Shown here in pieces: positions 7,676 through 15,761 of a DNA stretch of 64,000 nt. The position numbers were made by a program, and so were the translations under genes. The stretch comes from Novipirellula herctigrandis. Lineage in GTDB: Bacteria > Planctomycetota > Planctomycetia > Pirellulales > Pirellulaceae. The notes under the pieces are model-generated. The model worked only from the letters and a program-made list of their open reading frames with translations, made no database searches and was not told the DNA's origin. Position 1 is the first letter of the stretch; every line of letters begins with the position of its first letter. The stretch is taken from contig SJPJ01000001.1 of assembly GCA_007859835.1 (NCBI GenBank), positions 2,259,771 to 2,323,770 of the forward strand, given 5' to 3'.

Positions 7676-8296
7676 ATGATGCGTAAAAGAATGGTGTATT
7701 TCGCGAGCGTTGCTGTCTTGATCGCGATCGGAGTGTTCATGTTCAACAAAACGACGCGAGCGGGCTATGAGTCTGCCGAATACAAGGTCGTCGAGTCGGA
7801 CGGCAAGTTTGAAGTTCGCGAATACCCCGATCTGATGTTGGTTGCGACGACCACCAAAGTCGACGCTCAAGGCCGCGACGGCAGTTTCATGAGGCTATTT
7901 CGCTATATCAGTGGCGCGAACGAGTCCGAGCAAAAGATTTCCATGACGACGCCAGTGTTCATGGAGAATGACAAAGCGGATTCGGCAGTCCAAATGGGGT
8001 TCGTAATGCCTAAAAAAGTCGCGGTCGAAGGCGTCCCTTCACCCACCGGTGAAGACGTCGCGATTTGCAAGCGAGCCGGCGGACGCTTCGCCGTTTACCG
8101 CTTCTCGGGCCGACTGAATGAGAAACTCGCCAAAGAATCCGAGGCTAAGTTGCGTGAGTGGATAAAAACAAAAGACCTCTCCGCAGCTACGGATTCCCCC
8201 GATTCCAGCAACGTCGAATCCGCTGCCTACGATCCCCCCTTCACCCCCGGCCCACTACGCCGCAATGAAATCCTGATTCGGTTGCAATCGCCATGA
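7676..8296 (+). CDS. SOUL-family heme-binding protein
   Basis: An N-terminal signal anchor (RKRMVYFASVAVLIAIGVFMF) is followed by a SOUL domain: YKVVESDGKFEVREYPDLM opens it, then FMRLFRYISGANES, ISMTTPVFME and FVMPKK. The C-terminal end reads PLRRNEILIRL. SOUL/HBP proteins bind heme or tetrapyrroles; the bacterial role is unclear. The protein is probably exported or membrane-tethered. I took the ATG at 7676 because it opens directly on the signal segment; an ATG at 7628 would add 16 polar residues. It stands alone, without an operon partner. Confidence 0.88.
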   Translation: MMRKRMVYFASVAVLIAIGVFMFNKTTRAGYESAEYKVVESDGKFEVREYPDLMLVATTTKVDAQGRDGSFMRLFRYISGANESEQKISMTTPVFMENDKADSAVQMGFVMPKKVAVEGVPSPTGEDVAICKRAGGRFAVYRFSGRLNEKLAKESEAKLREWIKTKDLSAATDSPDSSNVESAAYDPPFTPGPLRRNEILIRLQSP

Positions 8297-8618
8297 ACCA
8301 CTTCCATCGAACCGGTCGCAGCTCAAAAGAAACCAGCGAAGCGAAATGGCGACATGGGTTAATGGTTCGTGTGAGTCGCAACCATCGCCTCGATTACCCG
8401 AATCCCGTTTTTCATCTTCATTCTCTCCGACAGTAAGTTTGGATATGGTTCAAAGCTGCAATTGCCCGCGGGGGAGTCTTCGGCCAGCAACAAGGATTTT
8501 ACTCCGTGGCGCTGGCAAAATTTAAGGGGCGCCAATCTGGAAGATAAGCCAGGACCGATTGCGCCCGCGAGAACTACCCCGGAAACCGATGAGGGTGGAT
8601 CATCCACGTCGCCTTAAC
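8297..8618. other. Intergenic stretch, no recognised feature
   Basis: No gene is supported here. Open frames are short and lack family resemblance. A 10-bp unit CTTAACTTAG is tandemly repeated at about 8613-8632, at the border to the next remnant. Confidence 0.35.
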
Positions 8619-9090
8619 TTAGCTTAACTTAAGCAGTCCGGCGTTTGTCTCATCGGCTAACGCCTTCATCCCAGCATCGGTTAAATAAAAGTGATCGACT
8701 CAGCGTCCATGGAACGAGGCTTTGGCTGACTCGACATAATCGAGACCGATAGGCGTTAGACGCGGGTTGGTAGCGCAACGATTCAACTCACCATCACCAA
8801 ATCGGCGGCTAGCGTCTTGCCGATCACATTTTGTACCCCAGCAGCGTAGAATCGTCTTCGTTCTTGATGCAACGCCATGGCACGAACCGTTCTTTGTTGG
8901 CCGTCAGCAATCCAAAAAAATGGTGGCGATTAGCGAGAAGCGTAAAATGTTCTCGTGGTTAACGAGCTCGGTAGCGACGGCCCAGTGCACTTCATCGGTG
9001 TTACCCAGCGACAAAAAAGAACAAGCGTTGCGCATCTCCCGATTTACCACCTGGTTGAAGGATCTTCGGCTTTGAAATGCCAAAGGTCCG
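8619..9090 (-). pseudogene. Degenerate coding remnant of unknown family
   Basis: Across several frames the minus strand shows protein-like segments: SFLSLGNTDEVHWAVATELV and NHENILRFSLIAT, then in another frame LLTANKERFVPWRCIKNEDD, and finally LTPIGLDYVESAK, a stop, and VDHFYLTDAGMKALADE ending at a TAA at 8619. The segments read like real protein but are separated by frameshifts and a stop. They may come from one gene or two. I do not recognise the family; the last piece resembles the end of a winged-helix protein. Confidence 0.35.
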
Positions 9091-9104
9091 CGCGAATGTG
9101 GCTT

Positions 9105-9160
9105 GGGACGGAAAGAAAAAAACAAAACGCCCGCGGGGAATGGCTCCTCCGCGGGCGTTT
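9105..9160 (-). terminator. Rho-independent terminator of the slipin gene
   Basis: On the minus strand a stem AAACGCCCGCGG pairs with CCGCGGGCGTTT around a short loop and is followed by TTTTGTTTTTTTC. It lies five bases past the slipin stop codon. Confidence 0.88.
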
Positions 9161-9164
9161 CGAG

Positions 9165-10280
9165 TTACAGCAAGTTGACGACTCGGTCGGCCAATCCCTT
9201 TTCGCCGAGCACGATGCTCATGTTGCCCGCTGAGGCGATCTTTTCGAGAACTTCTAGTTCTCGTAGTCGCATTAGCGTTGGATTGTCGGCCAGTAGCTTT
9301 GCCGTGTTGGCTTGGCTGCGCATCGCCGCCGTTTCTTCACGACGTGCGATCAAGTTGGCTTCGGCCGCCTTCTTGGCCTCCGTCACCTTGTTCATCAAGT
9401 CCTTCATGTCGCCTGGTAGGATCACGTCTCGAATTCCAACCGAGACGACTTCCAAGCCGAGCGTCCCTGCGCGGTCGCGGACGTTCTGTTCGAGTTCTTC
9501 AACCAGATCGTCTTTGCCACCAAGGAACGTATCAAGTTCACGAGCACCCACCGACGAACGCAACGCGAGCTGCGTTTCACGATAGATCGATTGACGCACA
9601 TCATCCGATGCACTCACCGCTCGACGAGCGTCCTTCACAACGTAAGTCACCATCGCGTTGATACGCAGCGTTACCTTGTCGGCGGTCAACATTTCTTGAC
9701 CTGACACGTCGACTTGCGATTCACGCATGTCAATCTCAACAACGCGAGCGTCGCCGGCATCCTCCCAGAACGCGTACAAACCTGGGCCGATTTGATCAAC
9801 GTAACGCCCGTCCAAGAACAGAACGCCGACGTGATCTCGCTCAACCTTACACACGTCAAGGAATCGAGTAGCGTCAACACCGCGCACGATCGACGCAAGC
9901 TCCTTGTGCTCGAGCCGAGCGTTTTCGATCGTGACCGTTTCGATGCGAACTTCCCGAACGCCAATCCAGTAAGCATACAAGCCAGGGCCAAGCACGCGGC
10001 TGAAGCGACCGTCAATCCAAACCAAAGCTCGCTCGTGATCCTTCAAGTCAACCACTTCAGCCTTGCCGCTGAGTGCACCCGACTTCACGATCACGTCGAG
10101 TTGATCGCTCGCATCGCCACGAGCAATCCACGGATCTCGCTTGCTGACCACTTGAACCTTGGTCTGGCCGAACCGCGTGAATACGAAGTGCTTGCCGGCA
10201 CCGAGCAGCGAAACAAATTCGCCATCACGGAACTTCATGCCAACTTCGTAGCTGCGGACGTGAATCTTCTTGAACATCAT
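9165..10280 (-). CDS. Slipin / SPFH (band 7) domain protein
   Basis: The 371-residue protein has an SPFH core in its second half: VDQIGPGLYAFWEDAGDARVV, then MLTADKVTLRINAMVTYVV (about 200-218), a coiled-coil region with NKVTEAKKAAEANLIARREE, and an oligomerisation tail LRELEVLEKIA. The N-terminal half (LVWIDGRFSRVLGPGLYAYW) repeats the same beta motif, so it is longer than the common slipins of about 260 residues. Such proteins assemble on membranes and scaffold other membrane proteins. No hydrophobic anchor is evident, so attachment may be peripheral. It is a single-gene unit with its own terminator. Confidence 0.88.
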   Translation of the reverse strand: MMFKKIHVRSYEVGMKFRDGEFVSLLGAGKHFVFTRFGQTKVQVVSKRDPWIARGDASDQLDVIVKSGALSGKAEVVDLKDHERALVWIDGRFSRVLGPGLYAYWIGVREVRIETVTIENARLEHKELASIVRGVDATRFLDVCKVERDHVGVLFLDGRYVDQIGPGLYAFWEDAGDARVVEIDMRESQVDVSGQEMLTADKVTLRINAMVTYVVKDARRAVSASDDVRQSIYRETQLALRSSVGARELDTFLGGKDDLVEELEQNVRDRAGTLGLEVVSVGIRDVILPGDMKDLMNKVTEAKKAAEANLIARREETAAMRSQANTAKLLADNPTLMRLRELEVLEKIASAGNMSIVLGEKGLADRVVNLL

Positions 10281-10716
10281 AAAGTCGTACTCCTAAACAC
10301 TTGCGGCAAGTTTCATTGCCGCCTTGCCAGCGGCTTGGTTTATCGTTTGGTTTGAGAGAAGGAGGCTTTTGGGCAGACGATTGTTCGCTGAATCACACAA
10401 AATATTCGCGGAAGGTAGCTCGAAACCATCGAGCGTGACCGGTGTCCGCTGAATCGGATCGTCGTGTTGGACCAACGCGTTTTGGCCAGGGCCAAATGCT
10501 ATCCGTCCAACGGTCGAGGATCGTTTTCAGTTTCTTCCGATGCTGCTGGATGATTCGTCTGCATGCCTTGCAGGGCGAAACCATCGTGTTGCCGAGCAGA
10601 CGTTTGGCGACCGAAGTCGCCTGCGTCCGTCGGCTGATTCGACAAGGCAACCGAATGCCCGCCAGCTTCATGGTGAACACTTTCGTGCCCTGGAGCTTTG
10701 TTTTGCAACAAAGCGT
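10281..10716. other. Intergenic stretch, one weak unknown reading frame
   Basis: The minus strand can be read as a short basic protein (TMVSPCKACRRIIQQHRKKL), but it runs on into the tRNA-like sequence and matches no family I know. I do not call it a gene. The promoter of the slipin gene should lie at the left edge. Confidence 0.35.
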
Positions 10717-10788
10717 TTGCGTGACGGGAGTCGAACCCGTGACCGTCAGTTCCCTAAACTGATGCTCTGCCAACTGAGCTACTTCGAC
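10717..10788 (-). tRNA. tRNA-like sequence, anticodon AGG (Pro), without a paired acceptor stem
   Basis: D arm (TAGCTCAGTTGGCAGAGC), anticodon arm (TCAGT, loop TTAGGGA, ACTGA) and T arm (ACGGG, loop TTCGACT, CCCGT) are all intact with standard spacing. The anticodon would be AGG for proline. The seven bases before the D arm (GTCGAAG) do not pair with the seven after the T arm (CACGCAA): only two positions match. It is therefore probably a broken tRNA, perhaps one whose 3' end was exchanged, rather than a working gene. AGG is also a rare anticodon in bacteria. Confidence 0.5.
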
Positions 10789-10799
10789 CGGTGTTCGTT

Positions 10800-11320
10800 T
10801 AGAACCCGTTTGCACGGAACACGGAATCCCAACCGTTCAAATACGAGGAAAACCGCGCCGCCGGAACCCCACCGGCCGATCGCAATGATGAGGACACCTA
10901 AAACGCGATGTAGTTCGCGACAACATCGGCATTCTCAGAAGCTAAATCGAAACACCCACCGTGCATTACGCGTGCGCATTAGCTTTGTTCGAGAGACAAA
11001 GCGTCATTGAGAAACAAAGCGTCATTGAGAAACAAGGTGTCCGGGACGAATGGCACCTTATTCGTACGTGGCTCACCATTCTCTCCAAACAAGCCCTGCG
11101 GTTTACAGGTCGTTGGCTTCACTTCACCCACCCTCTGAGTCTGAGGTAGTCCAGGTTTCAGGGCACGGTCAACATACCGTAAACACTCCCGTTGGCCGCA
11201 TGCAGCGGCGAACGTTGACAAGCACGGCAAGCTTTTAGACTGAGCAACAGTCAATCGATGTAAAGAATGAGTTTGCTTCTCTTTGCCAGCAGCAGAAGCA
11301 ATTGAATAACAAACGGCTAC
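10800..11320. other. Intergenic stretch with an 18-bp tandem repeat
   Basis: An 18-bp unit (GAGAAACAAAGCGTCATT) occurs two and a half times at 10991-11035. The first copy differs by one base. No gene or RNA is convincing in the rest. Confidence 0.5.
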
Positions 11321-11602
11321 TCAGTCGTCGCCCTCTGGAAGCTGATTGTAGCAATCATATAAGTCCGCAGGCGATGCGTCTCGGCTTGCCGGTCGTGTCG
11401 CAACCAACTCATCAAACGCTGGGATTTCAGGCAGTGTGGTCTGGCCTTCGCTGTATTGCCTTGGCATAGTTCTGACTCGCCCCAGAAGTCGCCCGACGTT
11501 CTCCTTCGCCAACAATCGACGCGTGGGGAACACTTGCGTCGCAGTCCGACTGGGAGAGCGGTCGCTGCAATCATTGACGAATCGCTTGCTGGTGAAGATC
11601 AT
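11321..11602 (-). CDS. Hypothetical small protein, uncertain
   Basis: The 93-residue frame has a basic N-terminal half (RRLLAKENVGRLLGRVRTM) and an acidic, Pro-rich end (LPEIPAFDELVATRP, then PADLYDCYNQLPEGDD). The second half looks like real protein by composition. I recognise no family, see no ribosome binding site, and an overlapping frame on the same strand has similar length. It may be a remnant of a larger gene. Confidence 0.25.
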   Translation of the reverse strand: MIFTSKRFVNDCSDRSPSRTATQVFPTRRLLAKENVGRLLGRVRTMPRQYSEGQTTLPEIPAFDELVATRPASRDASPADLYDCYNQLPEGDD

Positions 11603-11703
11603 ACTGTCGTCATGCTCCCACCGCGGACACTGCGGTGAGTTGTCCCCGATTCAAAAACTCAACCAACCCGTTCGATCAAACATACACAAAAAGCATTGAA
11701 GCC

Positions 11704-12288
11704 ATGATTCAAATCGGCAGGACCTATAATTTAGAAGTGGTCAAACACACTGATTTCGGGTTGTATTTGGATGCCGGAAATCTCGGCGAGATTTTGCTTC
11801 CTTCAAAGCATGCTCCGGACAACTTGAGTATCGATGATACGGTTGAAGTCTTTCTTTACCTGGACTCAGAAGATCGCCCTATCGCGACCACTCAAACTCC
11901 CGAAGCGGAGGTCGGCGAATTCGCGTATTTGGAAGTAAAAGACATGACTCCGATCGGCGCGTTCTTAGATTGGGGATTGGACAAAGACGAAGTGGATCAA
12001 CGGCTCAGTTTTGGGCAGAGCATCCAAGGCTACATCAAGCATATTCGCGAAGACGGCAAAATTGATTTGAGTCTAAAAAGTGGTTGGCAAATCCGCGACC
12101 ATTACAGTCAAATGATTCAAGACTACTTACGCGATCATGACGGGTTTGCGCCCGTTCATGACAAGTCTCCTCCGGCTCCGATTTTTGACCTGCTTGGGAT
12201 GAGCAAAGGACAGTTCAAAAAAGCGATCGGTGGCCTGTATAAACAGAGAGTCATTACGATTGAAAAGGATGGGATACGATTGGTTTGA
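11704..12288 (+). CDS. CvfB-like S1 RNA-binding protein with an internal deletion
   Basis: The 194-residue protein opens like CvfB/YitL proteins (MIQIGRTYNLEVVKHTDFGL, then GEILLPSKHAP), with a second S1 repeat beginning EVGEFAYLEVKDM and GAFLDWGLDKDE. It ends with the family's winged-helix tail (KGQFKKAIGGLYKQR and ITIEKDGIRLV). Intact relatives are about 280 residues. Here GLDKDE jumps directly to FGQSIQGYIKHIREDGK, so roughly 75 residues, the rest of the second and most of the third S1 repeat, are missing without loss of frame. CvfB proteins bind RNA and influence gene expression. Whether this short form works is unclear. Convergent with the nitroreductase, 3 bp apart. Confidence 0.8.
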   Translation: MIQIGRTYNLEVVKHTDFGLYLDAGNLGEILLPSKHAPDNLSIDDTVEVFLYLDSEDRPIATTQTPEAEVGEFAYLEVKDMTPIGAFLDWGLDKDEVDQRLSFGQSIQGYIKHIREDGKIDLSLKSGWQIRDHYSQMIQDYLRDHDGFAPVHDKSPPAPIFDLLGMSKGQFKKAIGGLYKQRVITIEKDGIRLV

Positions 12289-12291
12289 TCA

Positions 12292-12798
12292 CTACCATTT
12301 GTTTTGGTGCAGCCGTTCTTCGTCGTAGCGGTACTCCGGCGCCAGCACTTCGTTCGGCACGCCCATGGCCAGCAGGGCGAACGGAGTGATCGATTGGGGA
12401 ATGCCGAGAATCTTGCGGCCAGTTTCAACTCGATCCTGCAACGGATAGATCGCAATCCAGACGCAGCCAATCCCAATATCGTGGGCAGCCAGCTGCATGT
12501 TCTGCGCGGCGCAGGAACAATCCTGCGGCCAGAAACCGGGATAGATTTCTTTCGACTCGTCGCCGCAGACCAACACCATGAAGGTGGATTCCTTCAGCAT
12601 TTCGGTTCCGCCCATTTGGGTGAACTGCTTAATCACCTCGGGGTTATCGATGGTGACAAAATGCCATGGACGGGCATCAGCCGCTGACGGGGCGTTCATG
12701 GCCGCCTCCATGATGGTCTTGCGTTCCTGCTCCGTGATTGGCTCGGTGGTCCAGCTGCGAATACTGCGTCGTGTCATGAGGGCTTTGATCGCTTCCAT
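12292..12798 (-). CDS. Nitroreductase-family flavoprotein
   Basis: The 168-residue protein has the full nitroreductase fold: RRSIRSWTTEPITEQE at the N-terminus (FMN phosphate binding), NAPSAADARPWHFVTID, then CSCAAQNMQLAAHDIGIGCVW and the closing region PFALLAMGVPNE. It should bind FMN and reduce nitro groups, quinones or related substrates with NAD(P)H in the cytoplasm. The real substrate cannot be read from the sequence. A palindrome lies 35 bases upstream of its ATG. Nearest neighbours are not functionally linked. Confidence 0.9.
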   Translation of the reverse strand: MEAIKALMTRRSIRSWTTEPITEQERKTIMEAAMNAPSAADARPWHFVTIDNPEVIKQFTQMGGTEMLKESTFMVLVCGDESKEIYPGFWPQDCSCAAQNMQLAAHDIGIGCVWIAIYPLQDRVETGRKILGIPQSITPFALLAMGVPNEVLAPEYRYDEERLHQNKW

Positions 12799-12832
12799 GT
12801 CAAATTCCTTTGCTTTCGTAAACTGACTGATA

Positions 12833-12842
12833 ACTGATCAGT
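12833..12842. promoter_or_regulatory. Palindromic candidate operator upstream of the nitroreductase gene
   Basis: ACTGATCAGT is a perfect 10-bp palindrome in a stretch where ACTGA recurs (12822-12842). It lies in the expected promoter region of the minus-strand nitroreductase gene. The binding factor is unknown. Confidence 0.35.
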
Positions 12843-13131
12843 AATTTGAATACCCGGTAGTGAGCTAACGATACCGAAAACTATCTATCGCTTCCAGTTG
12901 GCTGGCAACATGGGGTGGGTTTTCCAGTTCGATTGACGGTCAGTCGACGGCATCCGACGGACCATGCTTTCGATTTCGTGACTTTAACTTCAAGCAACGC
13001 GTGAACCAAACTCTCCGCTCACTGGAAGAGTGCTTTTCGCCTTAAAATAGCGGCGACCGCGAGCGTACAGAAACGGCGGAGTTGCTGAGCTCGCTACCAG
13101 ATATTCAAATCGCTATCAGTCGGGGGACAGC
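12843..13131. other. Intergenic stretch, no recognised feature
   Basis: About 290 bases between the nitroreductase promoter and the end of the GH20-like gene. I see no gene. CGGTAGTGAGCTAACGATACC at 12854-12874 faintly recalls half of the palindromic repeat at 46957 and 51754. Confidence 0.35.
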
Positions 13132-14151
13132 TTATCCGTTTTTTTCAAAAGCCTTACGAGCGGCTCCGATCTGTTCAATCGCCGCCATGTGATGATCGCG
13201 GAACTGTTCTTTGGTTTTTCGCCAGGGTGTCTGCAAAAAACCCAGCAGCCGTTCGGGAGCAATGTTTTTCAGGGCGTATTCGGTTGTGAGTCCAAAGTTA
13301 ACCGGGTTTGAATGATTGCTGCCGGTTGGAATCTGATCGTATCCCCGCTTTTCAAAGACATTGTAGGCATCCACCCGGATCCTGGTTTTCTCTGATTCCT
13401 GATCAAACTTGGTCCCGTAGTACCAGTTACTCTGGAGGACATCTTTCGGCATTTTTTCCAGAAACAACTCCGGATGATGCCAGTAGTAATCCGACCATAC
13501 CCACGGGCGTGAGCCCCCTTTTCTAACGGCATCAAACAGCATGTAAATGTCATGCCACCAAAGGTCGAATTGGCGGACGGTTGACACTAAATAATCTCGC
13601 TGGTGCAGATTGGTCTCTTCATCCATGCCCAGATGAAAGAACCGCGGCTTGTCGAATATTTGGCAGACCTCGGCAATCAGATCTTTACAGACGCCGTAAT
13701 AGATCTCGGTGGAGACCATGCGTGAATACTTCCCCATCCAGGCATCGTGTCCGGTGGAAAAATTAAGTTTAGGAATACACTCAATCCCAAGTTGTTTCAT
13801 TCGCTTGATTTCATTGCCCAAGCGTTGCGTACTCCATGCGTTTTCCACAGCAATCTCTGGATGACTCTCATAAAGTACGCCATCGCCGACATCCAGGACA
13901 ATCATGTTGACTCCGGACGATGCGCACTTAGCAAGCATGTCGTCCCATAGCTTCTCATCAAACTGAAGCTCCGGATGGAAGTAGCGAGTTTCGTGTCCCG
14001 GTGCCGACCAGTCCTCCCACATGTTATAGCTCAGATGAAGGAGGTTGCCCCACATCAGTTGCTCTGGTTTTTTGTCCGCTGCATGAGATGGCAGTGTCGC
14101 GCCGATTGAGGCGACTGCCGTGGCGGTTATAAATTCACGTCGCTTCATCAT
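13132..14151 (-). CDS. Tat-exported glycoside hydrolase, GH20-like TIM barrel
   Basis: The 339-residue protein begins MMKRREFITATAVASIGATL, a twin-arginine signal. The mature part is a TIM barrel with ECIPKLNFSTGHDAWMGKY and FHLGMDEET (about residues 193-201), which matches the H-x-G-x-DE catalytic strand of family 20 hexosaminidases; the Asp-Glu pair would be the catalytic residues. A C-terminal FGLTTEYALKNIAPERLLGF completes the barrel. It should act outside the cytoplasm on a sugar polymer, substrate unknown. Other planctomycete family-20-like proteins of this size exist without assigned activity. It is a single-gene unit. Confidence 0.72.
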   Translation of the reverse strand: MMKRREFITATAVASIGATLPSHAADKKPEQLMWGNLLHLSYNMWEDWSAPGHETRYFHPELQFDEKLWDDMLAKCASSGVNMIVLDVGDGVLYESHPEIAVENAWSTQRLGNEIKRMKQLGIECIPKLNFSTGHDAWMGKYSRMVSTEIYYGVCKDLIAEVCQIFDKPRFFHLGMDEETNLHQRDYLVSTVRQFDLWWHDIYMLFDAVRKGGSRPWVWSDYYWHHPELFLEKMPKDVLQSNWYYGTKFDQESEKTRIRVDAYNVFEKRGYDQIPTGSNHSNPVNFGLTTEYALKNIAPERLLGFLQTPWRKTKEQFRDHHMAAIEQIGAARKAFEKNG

Positions 14152-14462
14152 CGCTATTCCTCATTTTTGGATACATGAATTACCATGTAGTTAACATGCT
14201 AAGAATACCATTATTGACAACTGCGTTAGTAAATATACTAGATCTGTTTTGCGTAAAACAATGAGTGAATCCTCATTCTACGCGAGATCGTGCGATGTGC
14301 GTCCGGTCACAAAACTCAGCCGAGTATCCGACATTGCAAAAACCGGTTTTTGAAGCAATCGACATCGGCAATGTCCTTATGCGTTCGCCGCAGGTGGCTC
14401 ATGCCACAGGCGATCTTCATCTCAATTGATCGAGAGAGGCGATATCTGACGCCGATCCGGGC
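14152..14462. other. Intergenic stretch, no recognised feature
   Basis: About 310 bases upstream of the Tat-exported gene, AT-rich from 14160 to 14270 (TTAGTAAATATACTAG at 14226), which fits a promoter region. No gene is supported. Confidence 0.4.
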
Positions 14463-14506
14463 CGGAAAAACAAACGCCCGCAAAGACATCCTCTCGCGCG
14501 CAGGCG
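14463..14506 (-). terminator. Rho-independent terminator
   Basis: On the minus strand, ACGCCTGCGCGC pairs with GCGGGCGT across a loop and is followed by TTGTTTTTCC. It lies about 225 bases past the 3' end of tRNA-Cys on the same strand and may end that transcript. Confidence 0.6.
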
Positions 14507-14730
14507 TCTCGATTTTGCTCGCCACTGTGTTGTTCACACGGGTCTCTGGTCAACACTTCGCCAAGTGTGTTTTAGTGGTGGGATAAGCTTCCAGCTTGTC
14601 GAATGCTAAATGACAGACAGGATGCCTATCCCACGGGTAATGATGCAAAAACGCGATCGGCCAACGAAGGTTTTGAATCAGACGGTTCTTTTACAAAGAT
14701 GTAACCCGAGTCTGCAGTCGATCCATTGAG

Positions 14731-14801
14731 AAACGCCGGTGGGAGTCGAACCCACTTCGTCCGAGTTGCAGTCGGATGCCTTGCCGTCTGGCTCCAGCGT
14801 T
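14731..14801 (-). tRNA. tRNA-Cys (GCA)
   Basis: The minus strand folds into a full cloverleaf. Acceptor AACGCTG pairs with CGGCGTT, the D stem is GCC/GGC, the anticodon stem TCCGA/TCGGA holds loop CTGCAAC, and the T stem is GTGGG/CCCAC with loop TTCGACT. The anticodon is GCA. CCA is not encoded. It is 71 bases long, standard for cysteine. Confidence 0.93.
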
Positions 14802-14824
14802 TAGAGAGAGGTAAGTCTTGAGTT

Positions 14825-15115
14825 GTGAATCCTGAGACGGAAAGGGAGAAACATTCGAGATCACCCCAAACTCGTCGTGCTTCCGTCTCAGTTGCGTCGA
14901 AGATCGTCGAAGGTTGTGCCCGAAATTCGCAGGCGGACTTCGTTCGATTTCTCGATAGGGTGTTCGGCTCAATCCGAAAAGCTGAATATCCATTGACGAT
15001 CGCTCGAAGGCTCGGATACACCGATGAACCGGTCAGCGAACAGCTATCCAGTCAGGCCGATGAAACCGCTCGTATTCTCAACGGCCTCATCCGATCACTC
15101 CGCTCATCGGACTGA
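14825..15115 (+). pseudogene. Four-helix-bundle protein (S23-like), 5' end lost
   Basis: From about residue 15 the frame reads TRRASVSVASKIVEGCARNS, FVRFLDRVFGSIRKAEYPL and IARRLGYTD, which are helices 2-4 of the TIGR02436 four-helix-bundle family. The first helix and its LxxWQKA-like motif are missing and replaced by unrelated residues. Members are often found as inserts in rRNA genes or beside mobile DNA; function unknown. The truncation lies right beside the tRNA-Cys gene. A start at 14825 is formally possible, giving 96 residues. Confidence 0.6.
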
Positions 15116-15193
15116 TTTCCTCGCAACTCAAGACTCATCCCTCAGGAATCCTTCAGTCGTCGTCCCTAAAAGTAGTCGTCGCGATTGGAGCCA

Positions 15194-15361
15194 TCAAAAG
15201 CGGCCCGAACGCATACAGCACTTTTTGAATCGCAATCGACTGCCGCAGGGGCAGGGATCATTGCGTCCGAGTTTCTCCTCGAGTTGCTTGTCGCCGTGGA
15301 CGATTCGCACTCCTCGTTTGACTTGCGTTTCGGATGGAAAGCCACGTCGTCGTTTACTCAT
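15194..15361 (-). CDS. Small SEC-C motif protein (55 residues)
   Basis: A short gene with a clear motif: residues 30-48 read [19 protein letters not shown] and end CC, the zinc-binding SEC-C signature (C-x-C-x8-C-C). The N-terminus is basic (MSKRRRGFP). SEC-C motifs bind zinc and often help proteins contact other proteins, as at the end of SecA. A stand-alone role is unknown. Its ATG overlaps the stop of a 16-codon leader peptide gene, so translation is probably coupled. It has no good ribosome binding site of its own. Confidence 0.75.
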   Translation of the reverse strand: MSKRRRGFPSETQVKRGVRIVHGDKQLEEKLGRNDPCPCGSRLRFKKCCMRSGRF

Positions 15362-15404
15362 CGGCTCGAAAAAACGATTCGCTGTTTAAGTCGTGCGTAT
15401 TCAT
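15354..15404 (-). CDS. 16-residue leader peptide upstream of the SEC-C gene
   Basis: [16 protein letters not shown] is preceded by AAGGAGATCAATC, the best Shine-Dalgarno sequence in this neighbourhood. Its GAGTAA end overlaps the ATGAGTAA start of the SEC-C gene. The arrangement suggests that ribosomes reach the SEC-C gene through this peptide. Confidence 0.5.
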   Translation of the reverse strand: MNTHDLNSESFFRADE

Positions 15405-15761
15405 GATTGATCTCCTTGATCTTGTTACCGATTCGGACATCCCATCGATTTTGTCTAAGTAGGACTCTGACAAACGAGACAGGTTCGCGATGAAATCCGC
15501 CAATCCGTCGTGACTCTTCAATTCACGGGCTCACGGACTTGATCGAATAACGAAATCAATGGTTCAAAAAGCTTCCTCGGCGTGAAGCCATCCATGATTA
15601 GAAACGTAAGGAACAAACCCTTGGGCGAATCAGGTCAAGCGAGTAGAATCGCCATTCAGACGCTCGAAAGGATGCCGCGCGCAGGTCGACTGGAAAACGT
15701 CGACTCTTACATTCCGATTCGTCAGTGACCCACCCATTCTCTATCTACCACGAGCAATTCG
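15405..15761. other. Intergenic stretch, no recognised feature
   Basis: About 360 bases between the divergent SEC-C and esterase genes. It must hold both promoters, but I see no clear motif or RNA. CAGGTCGACTGGAAAACGTCGACTC at 15684-15708 repeats GTCGACT. Confidence 0.4.

Noticed and set aside
10393-10815. Minus-strand frame of 140 codons overlapping the tRNA-like sequence
   Set aside because: It reads through the tRNA-like arms and has no recognisable domain, so it is unlikely to be a gene as a whole.
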